64,000 nucleotides of DNA from Owenia fusiformis (GCA_903813345.2 CAIIXF020000004.1:19752477-19816476); one strand, 5' to 3'; positions 36,745 to 50,400 are shown, counted from the first letter of the stretch. Made by a program: numbers and translations. Notes: generated by a model from the letters alone, not told the origin.

Positions 36745-39700
36745 TTATTGAATGCTGTGAATAATTTCTGTTATTGTTGCCTGTCCGATTGTGTTTTTAA
36801 AAAATACGGATTCCACCATTTTGGATGTTGTTGACTTCAGAACTGAGAGTCCAAGCAATAATTTTCCAAATCTAGCCGGATGTTGTGAGTACGCATGCGC
36901 CTCGTAGTGTGCAAGGCTCAACTGGGCCCGGTCTTCTAACATCTGAACTTTCGATTTTTCTATAAGGTCGTGTTTCCCGTCTGAAATCAGAATTCATATA
37001 TGACAGGCCTATTCGTCAGAGGCGTAGTCAGGATCTAAAAGTAGGCGAGGCAAATTGAAATAGGTGAGGCAATAATAAAACTTTTATCTTTACAGTTTAA
37101 TTGAATATGTCTAAAATTGCCTCGTCTGCCTCATGACTGGCTACGATTACAAACGATCATGATTTGTGATAAATATTTGATACGGAAACTACTTATTTAC
37201 CATTTTTGAGAAGGAGAAGGGTCTCAAGGAAGGCCAGTTCATTGGAATCTGCACCGAGGGCTTGACATCCTGATATACATTGTTGCACTTGCTGATATTG
37301 TGACATATCCTGAAATAGGAAGTTATAATCCAGTCTTACATAAAGCCTCAATAAATGAATCATTTTCAGATGAGTTGTATATTTGCCCGTATCGATGCTT
37401 TGTTGTTGATGTTTCTCATAATCATGTTTTGGATTGTGATAATTGTTTCTGAATGTAGGAGGGATGCGGGTGGTCGCTTTTTCTTCTTTGGTCATTGTTT
37501 TAGGTGTTGGGGTTTGTTACACTATGGTTCTAACGTCCATGAATAAGCGATTTCAACTAAAAAAGTATCACACAATACAGACTGTGCTATACGAAAACAA
37601 GCGATGCGGATATCATGCGCGAAAGGTGCGGATGTTAATGGTTATTTTTGAATTTGAATGTAAAATATTTCATAAACTAAGACATGTTGGGTACTCAGTT
37701 ATAGTCACCTACTTGGAGATGATATCTAATAAAAGGGAAATTTTATCTATATGTTGTGTTCTTCATTCTTTAACGACGCATCATCCTTTCTCCATTGCAA
37801 AGAATTTGAAATTGCTGCTTTAATACACCATTTACAGCCTTTATTCAGTTTTGGTGATTGAGATGACTCATCGATTATTTTTGTATTTTAAAAGTCATAA
37901 ACTTTCTGTGTGAATTTTCAAAAAATTAAAAACATTTATCGCATATGTGCTACATCTAAACAAGCGGTGCGGATATCGTTACTTTACGGATATCCGCATC
38001 GCTTGTTTAGAGGTGGCACATTTTCGTTTAATGTTTCCCATTTTGTATAAAATCACACAGAAATCTTTCAACTTTCAAAATGCAAATATCGTTTGAATTG
38101 GTAGCTGTGTAACAGCTGCAATTTCAAATTACTTGCTTTGGAGAGAGCATTATTGGTCGATGTGTCGATATAGAATTAAGTACACACCTAGTACAATTTC
38201 CATTTTATTAGGGATCCTGTACACATGTATGTTATAATTGTGTACCGAACATGACTTATTTTATGAAATGTCACGAATTCAAATTCAAAATGATCGTTCA
38301 TATCCGCACCGTGCGCACGTGGTATCCGCACCGCTTGTTTTCGTATAGCACAGCCTGCATAGAGTGAGTATATAGGTAATTGGCATTGCCAACTAACGGG
38401 CACTATATTCTAGCCCCCATAAGTGGGATGTTTGTTCGTCCGTCCCAAGAACAGTAACACCCACCTGTTTGTCAATACCATGTGTCATCCTCTGTAATAG
38501 GAGTCCTATGTCGATTGGCCAATGGGAGGCTGTCAATAGAAACACGTCACTCCATGAAGTCTCTAGTACCAACTTCTGGTCGACGGAAATGAGTGGCATG
38601 ATGAACTGGTTGCTTCTCGCACGCTTTATGGAAGTGAATAAGATCTGTGCACTCACTTCCTGCATGAGATTATTCAAGTTGGGGGTGCATGTGTTCGGAG
38701 TATCTTTAGGGTGATCTAAAACATCAAAGTATACACAAATTGAAAAATTCAACTTTGCGAAAAGAACAGCTATCTCGTGTTAAGTCCCGTCTATCCCGTC
38801 TCAAAATTGGGATGTTAATTTGCTAACTATTTCCGATGCAATGTATGGCAGGTAATTAAATTACTAACTTACTAGGTGTTCGGAAATCTTTTTGTTCAGT
38901 TTTGCTTTCTGTATCATCTCCTGGTGCAACTGATGTCAACATTGGTTGATAAAACTTCGACATTGTTCCCTCAGTAGGCAAGGTCTCCACTCGAGTAAAT
39001 GCACTCCTTTCAAACGACAGATCTAATGCTCTGTCATTTCCCTCCAAGAATCGACCCCTCGTGTTCTGACGTGCACTCATGTGTAACCCCATGTAAGATT
39101 GGTTGAAGTGTGACCAATGAGACGCGAGTAAACGGCTTGTGTCCATATATGGATGTGCCCTGTGAGCTTGGATGATGCGCCGTGAACTTTGAAGTTTGTT
39201 AATCGAGGAACCAGATTGGTGATTTCTAGGATGTTTATTCTGGCTCCCTTTGTTTTTGCGGGGACCCCTTTCCTCTTGCACAGCTAAAAAATTAACAAGG
39301 TTGCATAAACTTTTTAAAAGATCTTCATCTTCATTCTCTTTTAGACAAAACTCAATCTTAGAATGTTTGATAATAATAATCGTAATATTCTGCTTTTGCA
39401 TGTACGGGTACAAACATCATAACTGATGTCATGTGTTCAATCTTTTATATGTACTGTGTTTTCATTTATAATTACTGTATTTTATTATAAATTGAATCGA
39501 ATCACCGTTACAATGGCAATTTCTCTACAAGGCTAGCTTAAATAACAACATGTGAAACGCGAAGATGTGTTGTTTAAAACATATGTGTGGTTGAACACTT
39601 ACCATCTCTGTTCATTTCTACAAGGAAACACTTTTGTAAACGGCAATAGGGGCACCAGTTTCTCCTTGCTTTATCTATCACACAGTTTCCTTTACCTACG

Positions 39701-42700
39701 ACACAATCATATAGCCATACAGTATACTGTACTACTCACGGAATCATCGAGTGGAACATTTTTGCTACTCGGAACACTATGGCTACATTTATAAAACTCG
39801 TGGATTCTGCCTCAGATTACAAATGGAAATAATTATAATGTTGAAGAAATAGTTCTATTTGAGAAATACATGATATATACAGCAAAGGATTGCTGATCAT
39901 TGCTGTTGATTCTTTATATGTATTGTCAAAATGGTGAAGATTTATTCTACATTGTAGTTTCTCAAGATTTTTTCAATTTTAACCGAAAGTATGTTCATGT
40001 TTACCTATACATGTATACACCATTTTTCTCCTGATGCTTCTCTTGAAGAAACAACTACAGCCATCACAGCAATAGACGCCGTAATGTTTGCCAAAGCTCT
40101 TGTCCCCGCATACTGCACATGGCACGGGCACTGGCAATGTTCTACCTACAAAATAAGAAACATCTTCAATCATCACAGCCATAAACGCCGTAATGTTTGC
40201 CAAAGTTCTTGTCCCCACACACTGCATATGGCACGGGAACTGGCAACGTTCTACCTACAAAATAAGAAACATCTTCAATCATCACAGCAATAGACGCCGT
40301 AATGTTTGACAAAGTTCTTGTCCCCACATACTGCACATGGCACGGGAACTGGCAACGTTCTACCTACAAAATAAGAAACATCTTCAATCATCACAGCAAT
40401 AGACGCCGTAATGTTTGCCAAAGTTCTTGTCCCCACATACTGCACATGGCATGGGCACTGGCAACGATCAACCTACAAAATAAGAAACATCTTCAATCAT
40501 CACAGCCATAAACGCCGTAATGTTTGCCAAAACTCTTGTCCTTTATACTGCACATGGCACGGGCACTGGCAACGTTCTATCTACAAAATAAGAAACATCT
40601 TCAATCATCACAGCAATAGACGCCGTAATGTTTGCCAAAGTTCTTGTCCCCACATACTGCACATGGCACGGGCACTGGCAACGTTCTATCTACAAAATAA
40701 GAAACATCTTCAATCATCACAGCCATAAACGCCGTAATGTTTGCCAAAACCCTTGTCCTTTATACTGCACATGGCACGGGCACTGGCAACGTTCTATCTA
40801 TAAAATAAGAAACATCTTCAATCATCACAGCAATAGACGCCGTAATGTTTGCCAAAGTTCTTGTCCCCACATACTGCACATGGCACGGGCACTGGCAACG
40901 TTCTATCTACAAAATAAGAAACATCTTCAATCATCACAGCAATAGACGCCGTAATGTTTGCCAAAGTTCTTGTCCCCACATACTGCACATGGCACGGGCA
41001 CTTGCAACGTTCTATCTACAAAATAAGAAACATCTTCAATCATCACAGCAATAGACGCCGTAATGTTTACCAAAGCTCTTGTCCCCACATATTGCACATG
41101 GCATGGGCACTGGCAACGATCTACCTACAAAATAAGAAACATCTTCAATCATCACAGCCATAAACGCCGTAATGTTTGCCAAAACTCTTGTCCTTTATAC
41201 TGCACATGGCACGGGCACTGGCAACGTTCTATCTACAAAATAAGAAACATCTTCAATCATCACAGCAATAGACGCCGTAATGTTTGCCAAAGTTCTTGTC
41301 CCCACATACTGCACATGGCACGGGCACTGGCAACGTTCTATCTACAAAATAAGAAACATCTTCAATCATCACAGCCATAAACGCCGTAATGTTTGCCAAA
41401 ACTCTTGTCCTTTATACTGCACATGGCACGGGCACTGGCAACGTTCTATCTATAAAATAAGAAACATCTTCAATCATCACAGCAATAGACGCCGTAATGT
41501 TTGCCAAAGTTCTTGTCCCCACATACTGCACATGGCACGGGCATTGACAACGTTCTATCTACAAAATAAGAAACATCTTCAATCATCACAGCAATAGACG
41601 CCGTAATGTTTGCCAAAGTTCTTGTCCCCACATACTGCACATGGCACGGGCACTGGCAACGTTATATCTACAAAATAAGAAACATCTTCAATCATCACAG
41701 CCATAAACGCCGTAATGTTTGCCAAAACTCTTGTCCTTTATACTGCACATGGCACGGGCACTGGCAACGTTCTATCTATCAAATAAGAAACATCTTCAAT
41801 CATCACAGCAATAGACGCCGTAAGGTTTGCCAAAGTTCTTGTCCCCACATACTGCACATGGTACGGGCACTGGCAACGTTCTACCTACAAAATAAGAAAC
41901 ATCTTCAATCATCACAGCAATAGACGCCGTAATGTTTGCCAAAGTTCTTGTCCCCACATACTGCACATGACACGGGCACTGGCAACGTTCTATCTACAAA
42001 ATAAGAAACATCTTCAATCATCACAGCCATAAACGCCGTAATGTTTGCCAAAACTCTTGTCCTTTATACTGCACATGGCATGGGCACTGGCAACGTTCTA
42101 TCTATAAAATAAGAAACATCTTCAATCATCACAGCAATAGACGCCGTAATGTTTTAATAACTTTCAAAAATATTAAATTTTCAAAGTTGATAGATAATTT
42201 TAGATTTACATATTTCTAGATGTACTTTTACATGCAGATTTCAAATATGACATCACTTTGACTGAATTTTGAATATTTAATGACGTAAATCAAGATTATT
42301 TATACTCGCATCTAGTCTATTGAGTTTGGAAGTTCATTCCAGATAATTTAACCTGTGCGCTTAACGGATTTTTGACCAAATGTTGATCTAAAGTTATCAA
42401 ATCCCATCCTACACTAACTTACTATATAGATACAACTAAATATGCCGAAAAGTCTAATCTTTTCAATCATACTAGTGTTTCATTAAGGAAACTCTATAAC
42501 GATATGGCAATAACCGTCTCCGGTACCGTACTTGTATTTATATTTTGTCCCATACTTAGAAGTGTTGTAGGTAAATAACATGTGGGAATACAATTGATAT
42601 TTGAGGTGAGCGAGTGATATATATATCTCCTGCTGTGGTGAATGGGAGATAAAGAGGTTATTCAACAGGGATACGATATGGGGAATATCACAAGGGTGAT

Positions 42701-43622
42701 ATCAATATTTCCCGCGGGAACGCAGTGACAGAGTCCCTACGGTCCTTCAGGTAGATATATTGTATTTCTCTCAGATATACCTTTTATCAAAAACTTCCCA
42801 TTCAAAAACCTCTATATATTTCCGAGGAATTAATCCAGAAGAGTATACTATCATTACTTGGCTTGACTACTTTCTGTGTCTATAGTTGCTAATGCTACTT
42901 TTTAGATACAATACATTCTCGAAAATTAGTGTATGTGTTTAAATCTGTTCAAATTGTCCGGTTTAATTCTAAAAAAGTTTTGAATCATATTCTCATTTCG
43001 TTGGTTCTAGACAAATTGCATTTTGGTTTGCTGACACATGTTGTATTAATTAAATGAGCGTTTCCTCAAAATGTGAATAGCCGACATTAGAAAAGAAAAT
43101 ATTTACAACTGAAGCCGACTTGGTGAAATATAACTTACTATTTGCAATGCAAAACTTGCAAAATTGTTGTTTTCATAAATTAATTAATATTACATATTTG
43201 ACATTAGAAAGATAAAAGATATAATTTAAGAAACAAAAAAACATAATCATAGTTACGAATTCCTATATCATACAATGTTATCATAATCCACTAATCATCC
43301 CCGAAATCGCGCACTTTATTGCATTTGAAATAATAATAGAAAAACAATTATTTAATTCAAGGTGTTTTAAATACATACTTCTCGAGAGGATACCTTTAGC
43401 AAAACCTGTATTTGTGAAGTATTCGACCAGTAGATAAACATTACATAATATACATATACATATAAACATAATACATAATATATATCACATCTTGAGTGAC
43501 CCATGTGCCTAACCCAGTGTGCTTGTTTAATGATAGTTTTGAGATGAGGTCGAAATGAACACTTTAATAAAACTCGTCAAACCTGTAGCAATTAAAAATA
43601 TATATGAATATAACTTACCCAT
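36745..43622 (-). CDS. NR2E-group nuclear receptor (HR83/PNR-like), 7 coding exons, 414 aa
   Basis: A DNA-binding transcription factor of the nuclear-receptor superfamily. Exons on the minus strand in order: 43619-43622, 40005-40145, 39603-39695, 38873-39283, 38465-38715, 37201-37309, 36745-36980 (1,245 nt, all GT/AG, phases agree). The first coding exon gives only ATG plus G, so the protein starts [16 protein letters not shown]. Zinc finger 1 uses C11, C14, C28, C31; finger 2 uses C47, C53, C63, C66. The P-box C-D-G-C-S with FFKRS is that of the NR2E group and, as I recall, Drosophila HR83. 'AVQEERGPR' (80-88) follows the DBD as in NR2E proteins. A 130-residue hinge leads to the ligand-binding domain (about 217-414) with the helix 3-5 signature around '[19 protein letters not shown]' (268-286) and a C-terminal helix 12 ending [14 protein letters not shown]. 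The first intron (40146-43618) contains 18 tandem copies of its own 3' end. Which NR2E subgroup it belongs to is an inference; the start exon is the least certain part. Confidence 0.9.
37582..38353. mobile_element. Inverted-repeat element in a receptor intron, with central hairpin
   Basis: The ends 'ctgtgctatacgaaaacaag' and 'cttgttttcgtatagcacag' are perfect inverted repeats, followed by related 'gcgatgcggatatc' and 'gtatccgcaccgc' segments. In the middle (37956-38010) lies a hairpin made of the same 'acaagcggtgcggatatc' motif and its complement. Sits in the intron between the two exons of the ligand-binding domain. No transposase seen. Confidence 0.75.
40146..42155 (-). repeat. 109-bp splice-acceptor minisatellite, 18 extra copies
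   Basis: On the minus strand each unit is about 25 nt of intron end (ttgaagatgtttcttattttg then TAG) joined to the first 84 nt of the zinc-finger exon, breaking off inside the codon after C28-D29. Copies come in two kinds: 109 bp ('cttgtccccacatactgc' on the plus strand) and 108 bp ('cttgtcctttatactgc', six copies), arranged in 217-bp higher-order steps. The copies read [20 protein letters not shown]-stop; the 108-bp kind is frameshifted. The working acceptor is the last in transcription order, at 40146. A partial copy ends the array at 42155. Confidence 0.95.
42160..43610. other. Rest of receptor intron 1
   Basis: AT-rich. 42590-42740 has the 'gcgagtgatatat' and 'ggaatatcac...gtgatatcaatattcc' elements seen also near 5060-5240. 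No exon recognised. Confidence 0.4.
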
Positions 43623-43976
43623 TGAATCAGTTACTTATACTAGTAAATGAAATGCAAAAACTTTAAGTCTGACCAATTGTCACTTCCTCAAATCATGGAA
43701 ATCTCAACCAGCAACAGAAATATAAAATCTAATCAGACGTAAGAAGTAAAAATGACAACTTTTAAGAAGCCCCTTGCTTTTAATTGCCTCTAAGGTCTTC
43801 ACATTAATTATTAACACTTACATTACTTAGACCGATCTCTCTTTCCAATTGAGCAGTAATCCGCTGTTAGTTCTTTTTAACTTTGTTAAATTACATATCA
43901 TTGTATAGTACAGGTGCTATCAGCGAGCGACACTTGTCTCTGATTGTTAGCACAGGGGCGGTTCAAGAGTGGGGCA

Positions 43977-44582
43977 TCAATTAGTTCCTCGTTTAATTTC
44001 TGAGGTACTTGGTCTAAGGTCTGGAATCACTGAAACAATCCCCTGGTTTAAGGTCGGGCATAATCGATATAGTCTGTCTGTCCCCTTGTCTGAGGCATTA
44101 TCATGGTCTGAGGTCGGGCATTTATTGACATAGTCTGTTACGTGATCTGGGATCGGGCATTTATTGATATAGTCTGTTACGTGATCTGAGATCGGGCATT
44201 TATTGACATAGTCTGTTACGTGATCTGAGATCGGGCATTTATTGACATAGTCTGTTACGTGATCTGGGATCGGGCATTTATTGACATAGTCTGTTACATG
44301 GTCTGAGATTGGGCATTTATTGACATAGTCTGTTACATGGTCTGAGGTCGGGCATTTATTGACATAGTCTGTTACGTGATCTGGGATCGGGCATTTATTG
44401 ACATAGTCTGTTACGTGATCTGAGATCGGGCATTTATTGACATAGTCTGTTACATGGTCTGAGGTCGGGCATTTATTGACATAGTCTGTTACATGGTCTG
44501 AGATCGGGCATTTATTGACATAGTCTGTTACATGGTCTGAGATCGGGCATAGTGTATGTTCTCTGGTCTGAGATCGTGTCAT
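43977..44582 (-). repeat. 39-bp minisatellite, about 12 copies
   Basis: Unit containing 'gggcatttattgacatagtc' and 'tgttacgtgatctgag', from about 44105 to 44565, with variants gtgatc/atggtc. Because 39 is a multiple of three the minus strand has a 201-codon open frame with a repeated 13-residue unit (CPISDHVTDYVNK). I do not call it a gene: it has no domain, no signal, and the array explains the frame. It lies upstream of the receptor's start exon. Confidence 0.85.
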
Positions 44583-45879
44583 TGGGCAATCAATTGTAAG
44601 ATTGTCTTATCGCCACATAACGAAGTTATGCTACTGTAACATTATGATAAACCATGACATCTCATTTCTTCTCAGCCCTGAGATGTTTCAGGTGAAACAG
44701 AAATATGCTATGAGTATCAGAATGCTAAGGTAATAAAACATAGTCGATTGACCACTACACTGTTGGTAGGTACACAATGGACAACAATTCGTGGAACTAG
44801 ATTAGAGGAGAGTTATTCCAAATCCGCCACACAGCATCCGATAAACATTGACCGCGTCATCTGATCAGCTAGAATTTCTTATCTTTAACAGCTGAAACTT
44901 GAAAATAATGATTTTTCTTGTTATACTTCATAAAAACCTCGACAATGTCAAACTTAATATCACTTCCTAATATTTGCCGAAAGTCGGCATTTTTGGACCA
45001 AATGTATAAATCGACGTATACATTAAATCCCATCTATTGGTTTTTCTCATATTCCCCTATTTTTTATTTTATTTCAGCTTTAGGCATGATCATGGTGATA
45101 GTATATGAGCGGGAGAGCTCAATTATTTTCACATACCATTAGTAGACAATTATTGAAGATATTGGCACGGACTCTTTCAAAATATTCACAAGACCATACA
45201 TATTCTTGGCAACTTGAGCCGAAAGGGTTTTAGAGCTGGTTCATTGAAGTGCGGATTCACATTAGTTGTTTAAGTTACGAGACGAAAATCAGAATCTGGC
45301 AGCTTTTAGAGGTTGAAAACTAAGCGTAATATTTTATTGGCTGTCAATTTTGCAGGAGGTGTTCGATTTCTTTATGACAGCCAAGTTGTTTAAACCGCAA
45401 TAAGGAACTTGATTATTATAAAGATGTGCAATTATTTACCTGATTGAAGTTTCTAAATTGGTTTTTAATTATTAACTATTAGGAATAAACGACTATTGTT
45501 ACGCGTGACGCCTTGTTTTGATGAACATCTTTATTGGAAAAATTCAAAAGACATGCGGATTGTAGGTATCGCTGTTAATATGATCGGTACTTGACGTTAA
45601 TTAAACTTCGATAAAAATCTTTAAATACATAATAAAAAATATAAGATACTATACTGTAATTAGCAGCCCAAAAACATAACAATTGTGCCTCAATGAAACC
45701 ATCAACAATGAATCTTATTTCATTAAGTTTTTTTTAAATTTAGTTTAACATATCTTAGACATCGAAATCACAATTTTTAACTTGGCCCCGTTTTAGGTGG
45801 ATCCCGACTATGGCATTAATGGTTGAGAAATGGAGATAGAAACCAGCCATAGTTTTCTCCTAATGAGCATTGTAAAATA

Positions 45880-46345
45880 TCGTGTTTTATGGATCATGAT
45901 GTTGGTTTTGCAGATGGATGTTGACCCTTTAGTGTGCCTATGGAGTTCGAGACCCTTTGGTGTGCTTATGGACTTCGAGACCCTTTGGTGTGCTTATGGA
46001 CTTCGAGATTGGATTTTGTCTGTCCCACATCATTTGAGACTGAATACTTTATCTTGTATGAGTACTTAAGTATCTACAAGTACTTTTGATGTTTTGAGTA
46101 TTAGCTATCAATTTTAAATGTATTCTTCAACATGTATTTTTATCACTTCAGTATGGACGAAATGTCCCTTGGTATGGACTCAGATTGTGATTTTGGTACT
46201 TGAATGGTGGGGGAGGGGGGATTAGACCCTGTTTCTTTTCAGTTTGGATTATGATACGGGATAGTTTGGGTTTATTTTCCTTGTGACTGGTGTACTCATA
46301 GATTTTTTCATTTTTCTTGCTGTGTTCTGTAACCATTTTTTGCTA
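45880..46345 (+). repeat. Dispersed repeat, second copy
   Basis: Shares order and content with 34155-34450: 'gatcatga', 'gatggatgttgaccct', 'ttcagtatggacgaaatgtc', 'tgaatggtgg', 'tttgggtttattttccttgtg', 'cttgctgtgttctgtaacc'. This copy has an extra triplicated 30-bp segment at 45935-46005 ('tgtgcttatggacttcgag'). Confidence 0.6.
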
Positions 46346-46369
46346 ATTTTCCGTTGGCACGTGCGCTTG

Positions 46370-46474
46370 TAGCCTTGCCCCAAGTCGGTATTTTTTACTT
46401 TATCTGATCTTGAATTATTACCGGTCATAATAGAAATCAAGATAAGTAAAAGAGACCGACTTGGGGCAAGGCTA
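46370..46474. mobile_element. 105-bp MITE with 9-bp target duplication
   Basis: Inverted ends 'tagccttgccccaagtcggt' and 'accgacttggggcaaggcta'. The nine bases gtgcgcttg stand directly on both sides (46361-46369 and 46475-46483), a perfect target-site duplication. A 9-bp duplication is typical of Mutator-like elements; the family is inferred from that alone. Confidence 0.85.
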
Positions 46475-47436
46475 GTGCGCTTGGAAAAATATTGTATATA
46501 TTGTAAAAATATATAATTATGAGTGCAGTTTGAGACTTAGGACATGTGTACTAACGCAATAAGAAGATATACCAGACCGCTAAGTAGAAGTTGATCGAAG
46601 GGTGGCCATTGGGTTTTCTTACAGTACTTGAGCAGAGTCTGTCTCACTTTCATGTAGCTGATATTTTGCACTTTCTTTAGAAAACATTTCAAATGCGCAT
46701 TCCATTTCCACTATCGTAAAAGTAAAATAGTAATGACTTTTCATTTCAGAAACCCAACCGATATAAGTATAAAGAAAGGATGACAAACAAATTGTAATTG
46801 AAATCATATTTGGAGTTTTGTTGTTGGCATCAGGTAATAAAGAGATTAAAGGCAAAGCCCCTGCCTCACAATTTTTTAGTTCTTGGTAGAAACATTTGGC
46901 TATTCGCTTTAACTTTTTGAAACATCAAATATCGTACACTTTGACAAAATGAATGACCTCTACAGTACATTAAGGACAATGTATTATATGCAACCTATCT
47001 CATAAAATGAAAAGTAAGAAATCGTGCGAAGAATAAGTAGAACTGACAACAAGTTGAGTGTCATCTTCTTCGACAAACAGCTTGAGAAGCTTATTTAATT
47101 ATTAAAGAATTGCACCTTTGATATTTGTAATAGTCTGATATTCAATCTCTGTTCAATACTTCGGCATTGTATTCTGTTTTTCCACCTGTATTAGGCCGCA
47201 GCAGAACTAATCAAATGTAAATTAAAAAGCATTCAACGATTTTCTCAAAGCGGAGATCCTCTGCAAAAAATATCATTAACTTTATTAGAGAAATCTGAAC
47301 GACAAAAACATTTGACAAGTGAACTCTGATTCTCCTACTCGCGATGCCTTGGTTTTAAGTCTAAATTAACACCGAGTCGCTCATAAATATATATTTCGAG
47401 ATTTTAGTATTGAGGTCGTAATAAAAAATATTAAAG

Positions 47437-50400
47437 AGTATATAATTCTGTAATTAACATTCTTAGCATAATATTGTTTCACGATGAGGCAAAATCAGTA
47501 CTTTAGGTGTCAACGACTTCCATTTCTTTTGTTTGAGGGTGGCCCATACTTACCTTCGGATCCATTAACGAACATTTTCAATGTTAACAGAATTTGAATT
47601 TAGACCTGATTTTAGACCTAAAAATATAGTTGCAGTTTGTGGATTGTTTTTTTTCCATGATAAGCTGCCAAAATTCGGCATGGCGTTATCAAGAATTTTG
47701 ATGCGTTATTTGATGCATTGATTAATTTAAGCGACAAAACTATGATTTCCATATTTAACCGTAAACTGTTGATGAAATCACAAAAACTTCTATACACAAA
47801 CGTTATATTTTAAATTCCAGAAAAAATCCCATCTGGATTCGTTATTAACTGTTATAAGAATGAAATGAAGCGCTACAAAACAATTTTTGTTTTGATTCGA
47901 AACGTTCTGGAATTTACCCTACTATCACACCAAACTAGTTTTCACTACGTTCTCGAAAACGGGCTTCAACTGTGTACGAACGGACTGGACATACTTAGAA
48001 CCGTTTGAGGTCTATTTACAAACTTCATCGAACGTACTCGAACGGGTAGGTCCCCTAGAACTTAGAACATGCTCAAAATCTTCTCGTGGTCGATACGTTC
48101 CACAATTAGAACGAGTGACAACGTACTAACGACGAGCTGGACGTACTACGAACGGAACCGTCGTACTTCAATCCTACTAGGGACGTTTTCACAACGAGTT
48201 GAACTGTCTGAGGACGTATTGAGCACGAGGTAGAACTAATTGTAAACGGGTTTAAACTGTTTAAGAACGTATTTAAGACTGCTTATGAACGAGTTAGCAA
48301 AAATATAGCTATCACACCAAACAATTAAGTTGCCACTGCGTTCTTCAAAACTGGTTTTAAACTGTGTGCGAACGGAATGAACGTAGCTGCAACTTTCTAA
48401 GGTCTATTTACGTACTTCATGAACGTTCTCAGACGGGAAGGTGATTTTAGAATTTTGAATCGATTCAAAATTCGATGGCGACCATACCGTTCTGTGATCA
48501 GGTCATGATGACCTTCTAGACTAAGGGACGCGTTATACGACGTTGCACACCGACCTGGTGCGATCTGAACGAACTGCGAATGAGATGGACGTATTGAAGA
48601 CTGTTTATGAACGAAGTATATAATTCTGTAATTAACATTCTTAGCATAATACTGTTTCACGATGAGGCAAAATCAGTACTTTAGGTGTCAACGACTTCCA
48701 TTTCTTTTGTTTGAGGGTGGCCCATACTTACCTTCGGATCCATTAACGAACATTTTCAATGTTAACAGAATTTGAATTTAGACCTGATTTTAGACCTAAA
48801 AATATAGTTGCAGTTTGTGGATTGTTTTTTTCCATGATAAGCTGCCAAGATTCGGCATGGCGTTATCAAGAATTTTGATGCGTTATTTGATGCATTGATT
48901 AATTTAAGCGACAAAACTATGATTTCCATATTTAACCGTAAACTGTTGATGAAATCACAAAAACTTCTATACACAAACGTTATATTTTAAATTCCAGAAA
49001 AAATCCCATCTGGATTCGTTATTAACTGTTATAAGAATGAAATGAAGCGCTACAAAACAATTTTTGTTTTGATTCGAAACGTTCTGGAATTTACCCTACT
49101 ATCACACCAAACTAGTTTTCACTACGTTCTCGAAAACGGGCTTCAACTGTGTACGAACGGACTGGACATACTTAGAACCGTTTGAGGTCTATTTACAAAC
49201 TTCATCGAACGTACTCGAACGGGTAGGTCCCCTAGAACTTAGAACATGCTCAAAATCTTCTCGTGGTCGATACGTTCCACAATTAGAACGAGTGACAACG
49301 TACTAACGACGAGCTGGACGTACTACGAACGGAACCGTCGTACTTCAATCCTACTAGGGACGTTTTCACAACGAGTTGAACTGTCTGAGGACGTATTGAG
49401 CACGAGGTAGAACTAATTGTAAACGGGTTTAAACTGTTTAAGAACGTATTTAAGACTGCTTATGAACGAGTTAGCAAAAATATAGCTATCACACCAAACA
49501 ATTAAGTTGCCACTGCGTTCTTCAAAACTGGTTTTAAACTGTGTGCGAACGGAATGAACGTAGCTGCAACTTTCTAAGGTCTATTTACGTACTTCATGAA
49601 CGTTCTCAGACGGGAAGGTGATTTTAGAATTTTGAATCGATTCAAAATTCGATGGCGACCATACCGTTCTGTGATCAGGTCATGATGACCTTCTAGACTA
49701 AGGGACGCGTTATACGACGTTGCACACCGACCTGGTGCGATCTGAACGAACTGCGAATGAGATGGACGTATTGAAGACTGTTTATGAACGAAGTATATAA
49801 TTCTGTAATTAACATTCTTAGCATAATACTGTTTCACGATGAGGCAAAATCAGTACTTTAGGTGTCAACGACTTCCATTTCTTTTGTTTGAGGGTGGCCC
49901 ATACTTACCTTCGGATCCATTAACGAACATTTTCAATGTTAACAGAATTTGAATTTAGACCTGATTTTAGACCTAAAAATATAGTTGCAGTTTGTGGATT
50001 GTTTTTTTCCATGATAAGCTGCCAAGATTCGGCATGGCGTTATCAAGAATTTTGATGCGTTATTTGATGCATTGATTAATTTAAGCGACAAAACTATGAT
50101 TTCCATATTTAACCGTAAACTGTTGATGAAATCACAAAAACTTCTATACACAAACGTTATATTTTAAATTCCAGAAAAAATCCCATCTGGATTCGTTATT
50201 AACTGTTATAAGAATGAAATGAAGCGCTACAAAACAATTTTTGTTTTGATTCGAAACGTTCTGGAATTTACCCTACTATCACACCAAACTAGTTTTCACT
50301 ACGTTCTCGAAAACGGGCTTCAACTGTGTACGAACGGACTGGACATACTTAGAACCGTTTGAGGTCTATTTACAAACTTCATCGAACGTACTCGAACGGG

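Larger units (their letters stand above)
44590..47436. other. Intergenic DNA upstream of the receptor gene
   Basis: Holds a dispersed repeat copy (45880-46345, related to 34155-34450), a MITE inserted next to it (46370-46474), and otherwise nothing I can assign. Short open frames show no recognisable protein. Confidence 0.5.

Noticed and set aside
40302-41923. Plus-strand frames of 69-105 codons repeated along the array
   Set aside because: These are the antisense shadow of the receptor exon copies on the minus strand.
43977-44582. 201-codon minus-strand frame with 13-residue repeats as a repeat protein
   Set aside because: The 39-bp unit again keeps the frame open. There is no signal, domain, splice support or unique sequence of useful length.
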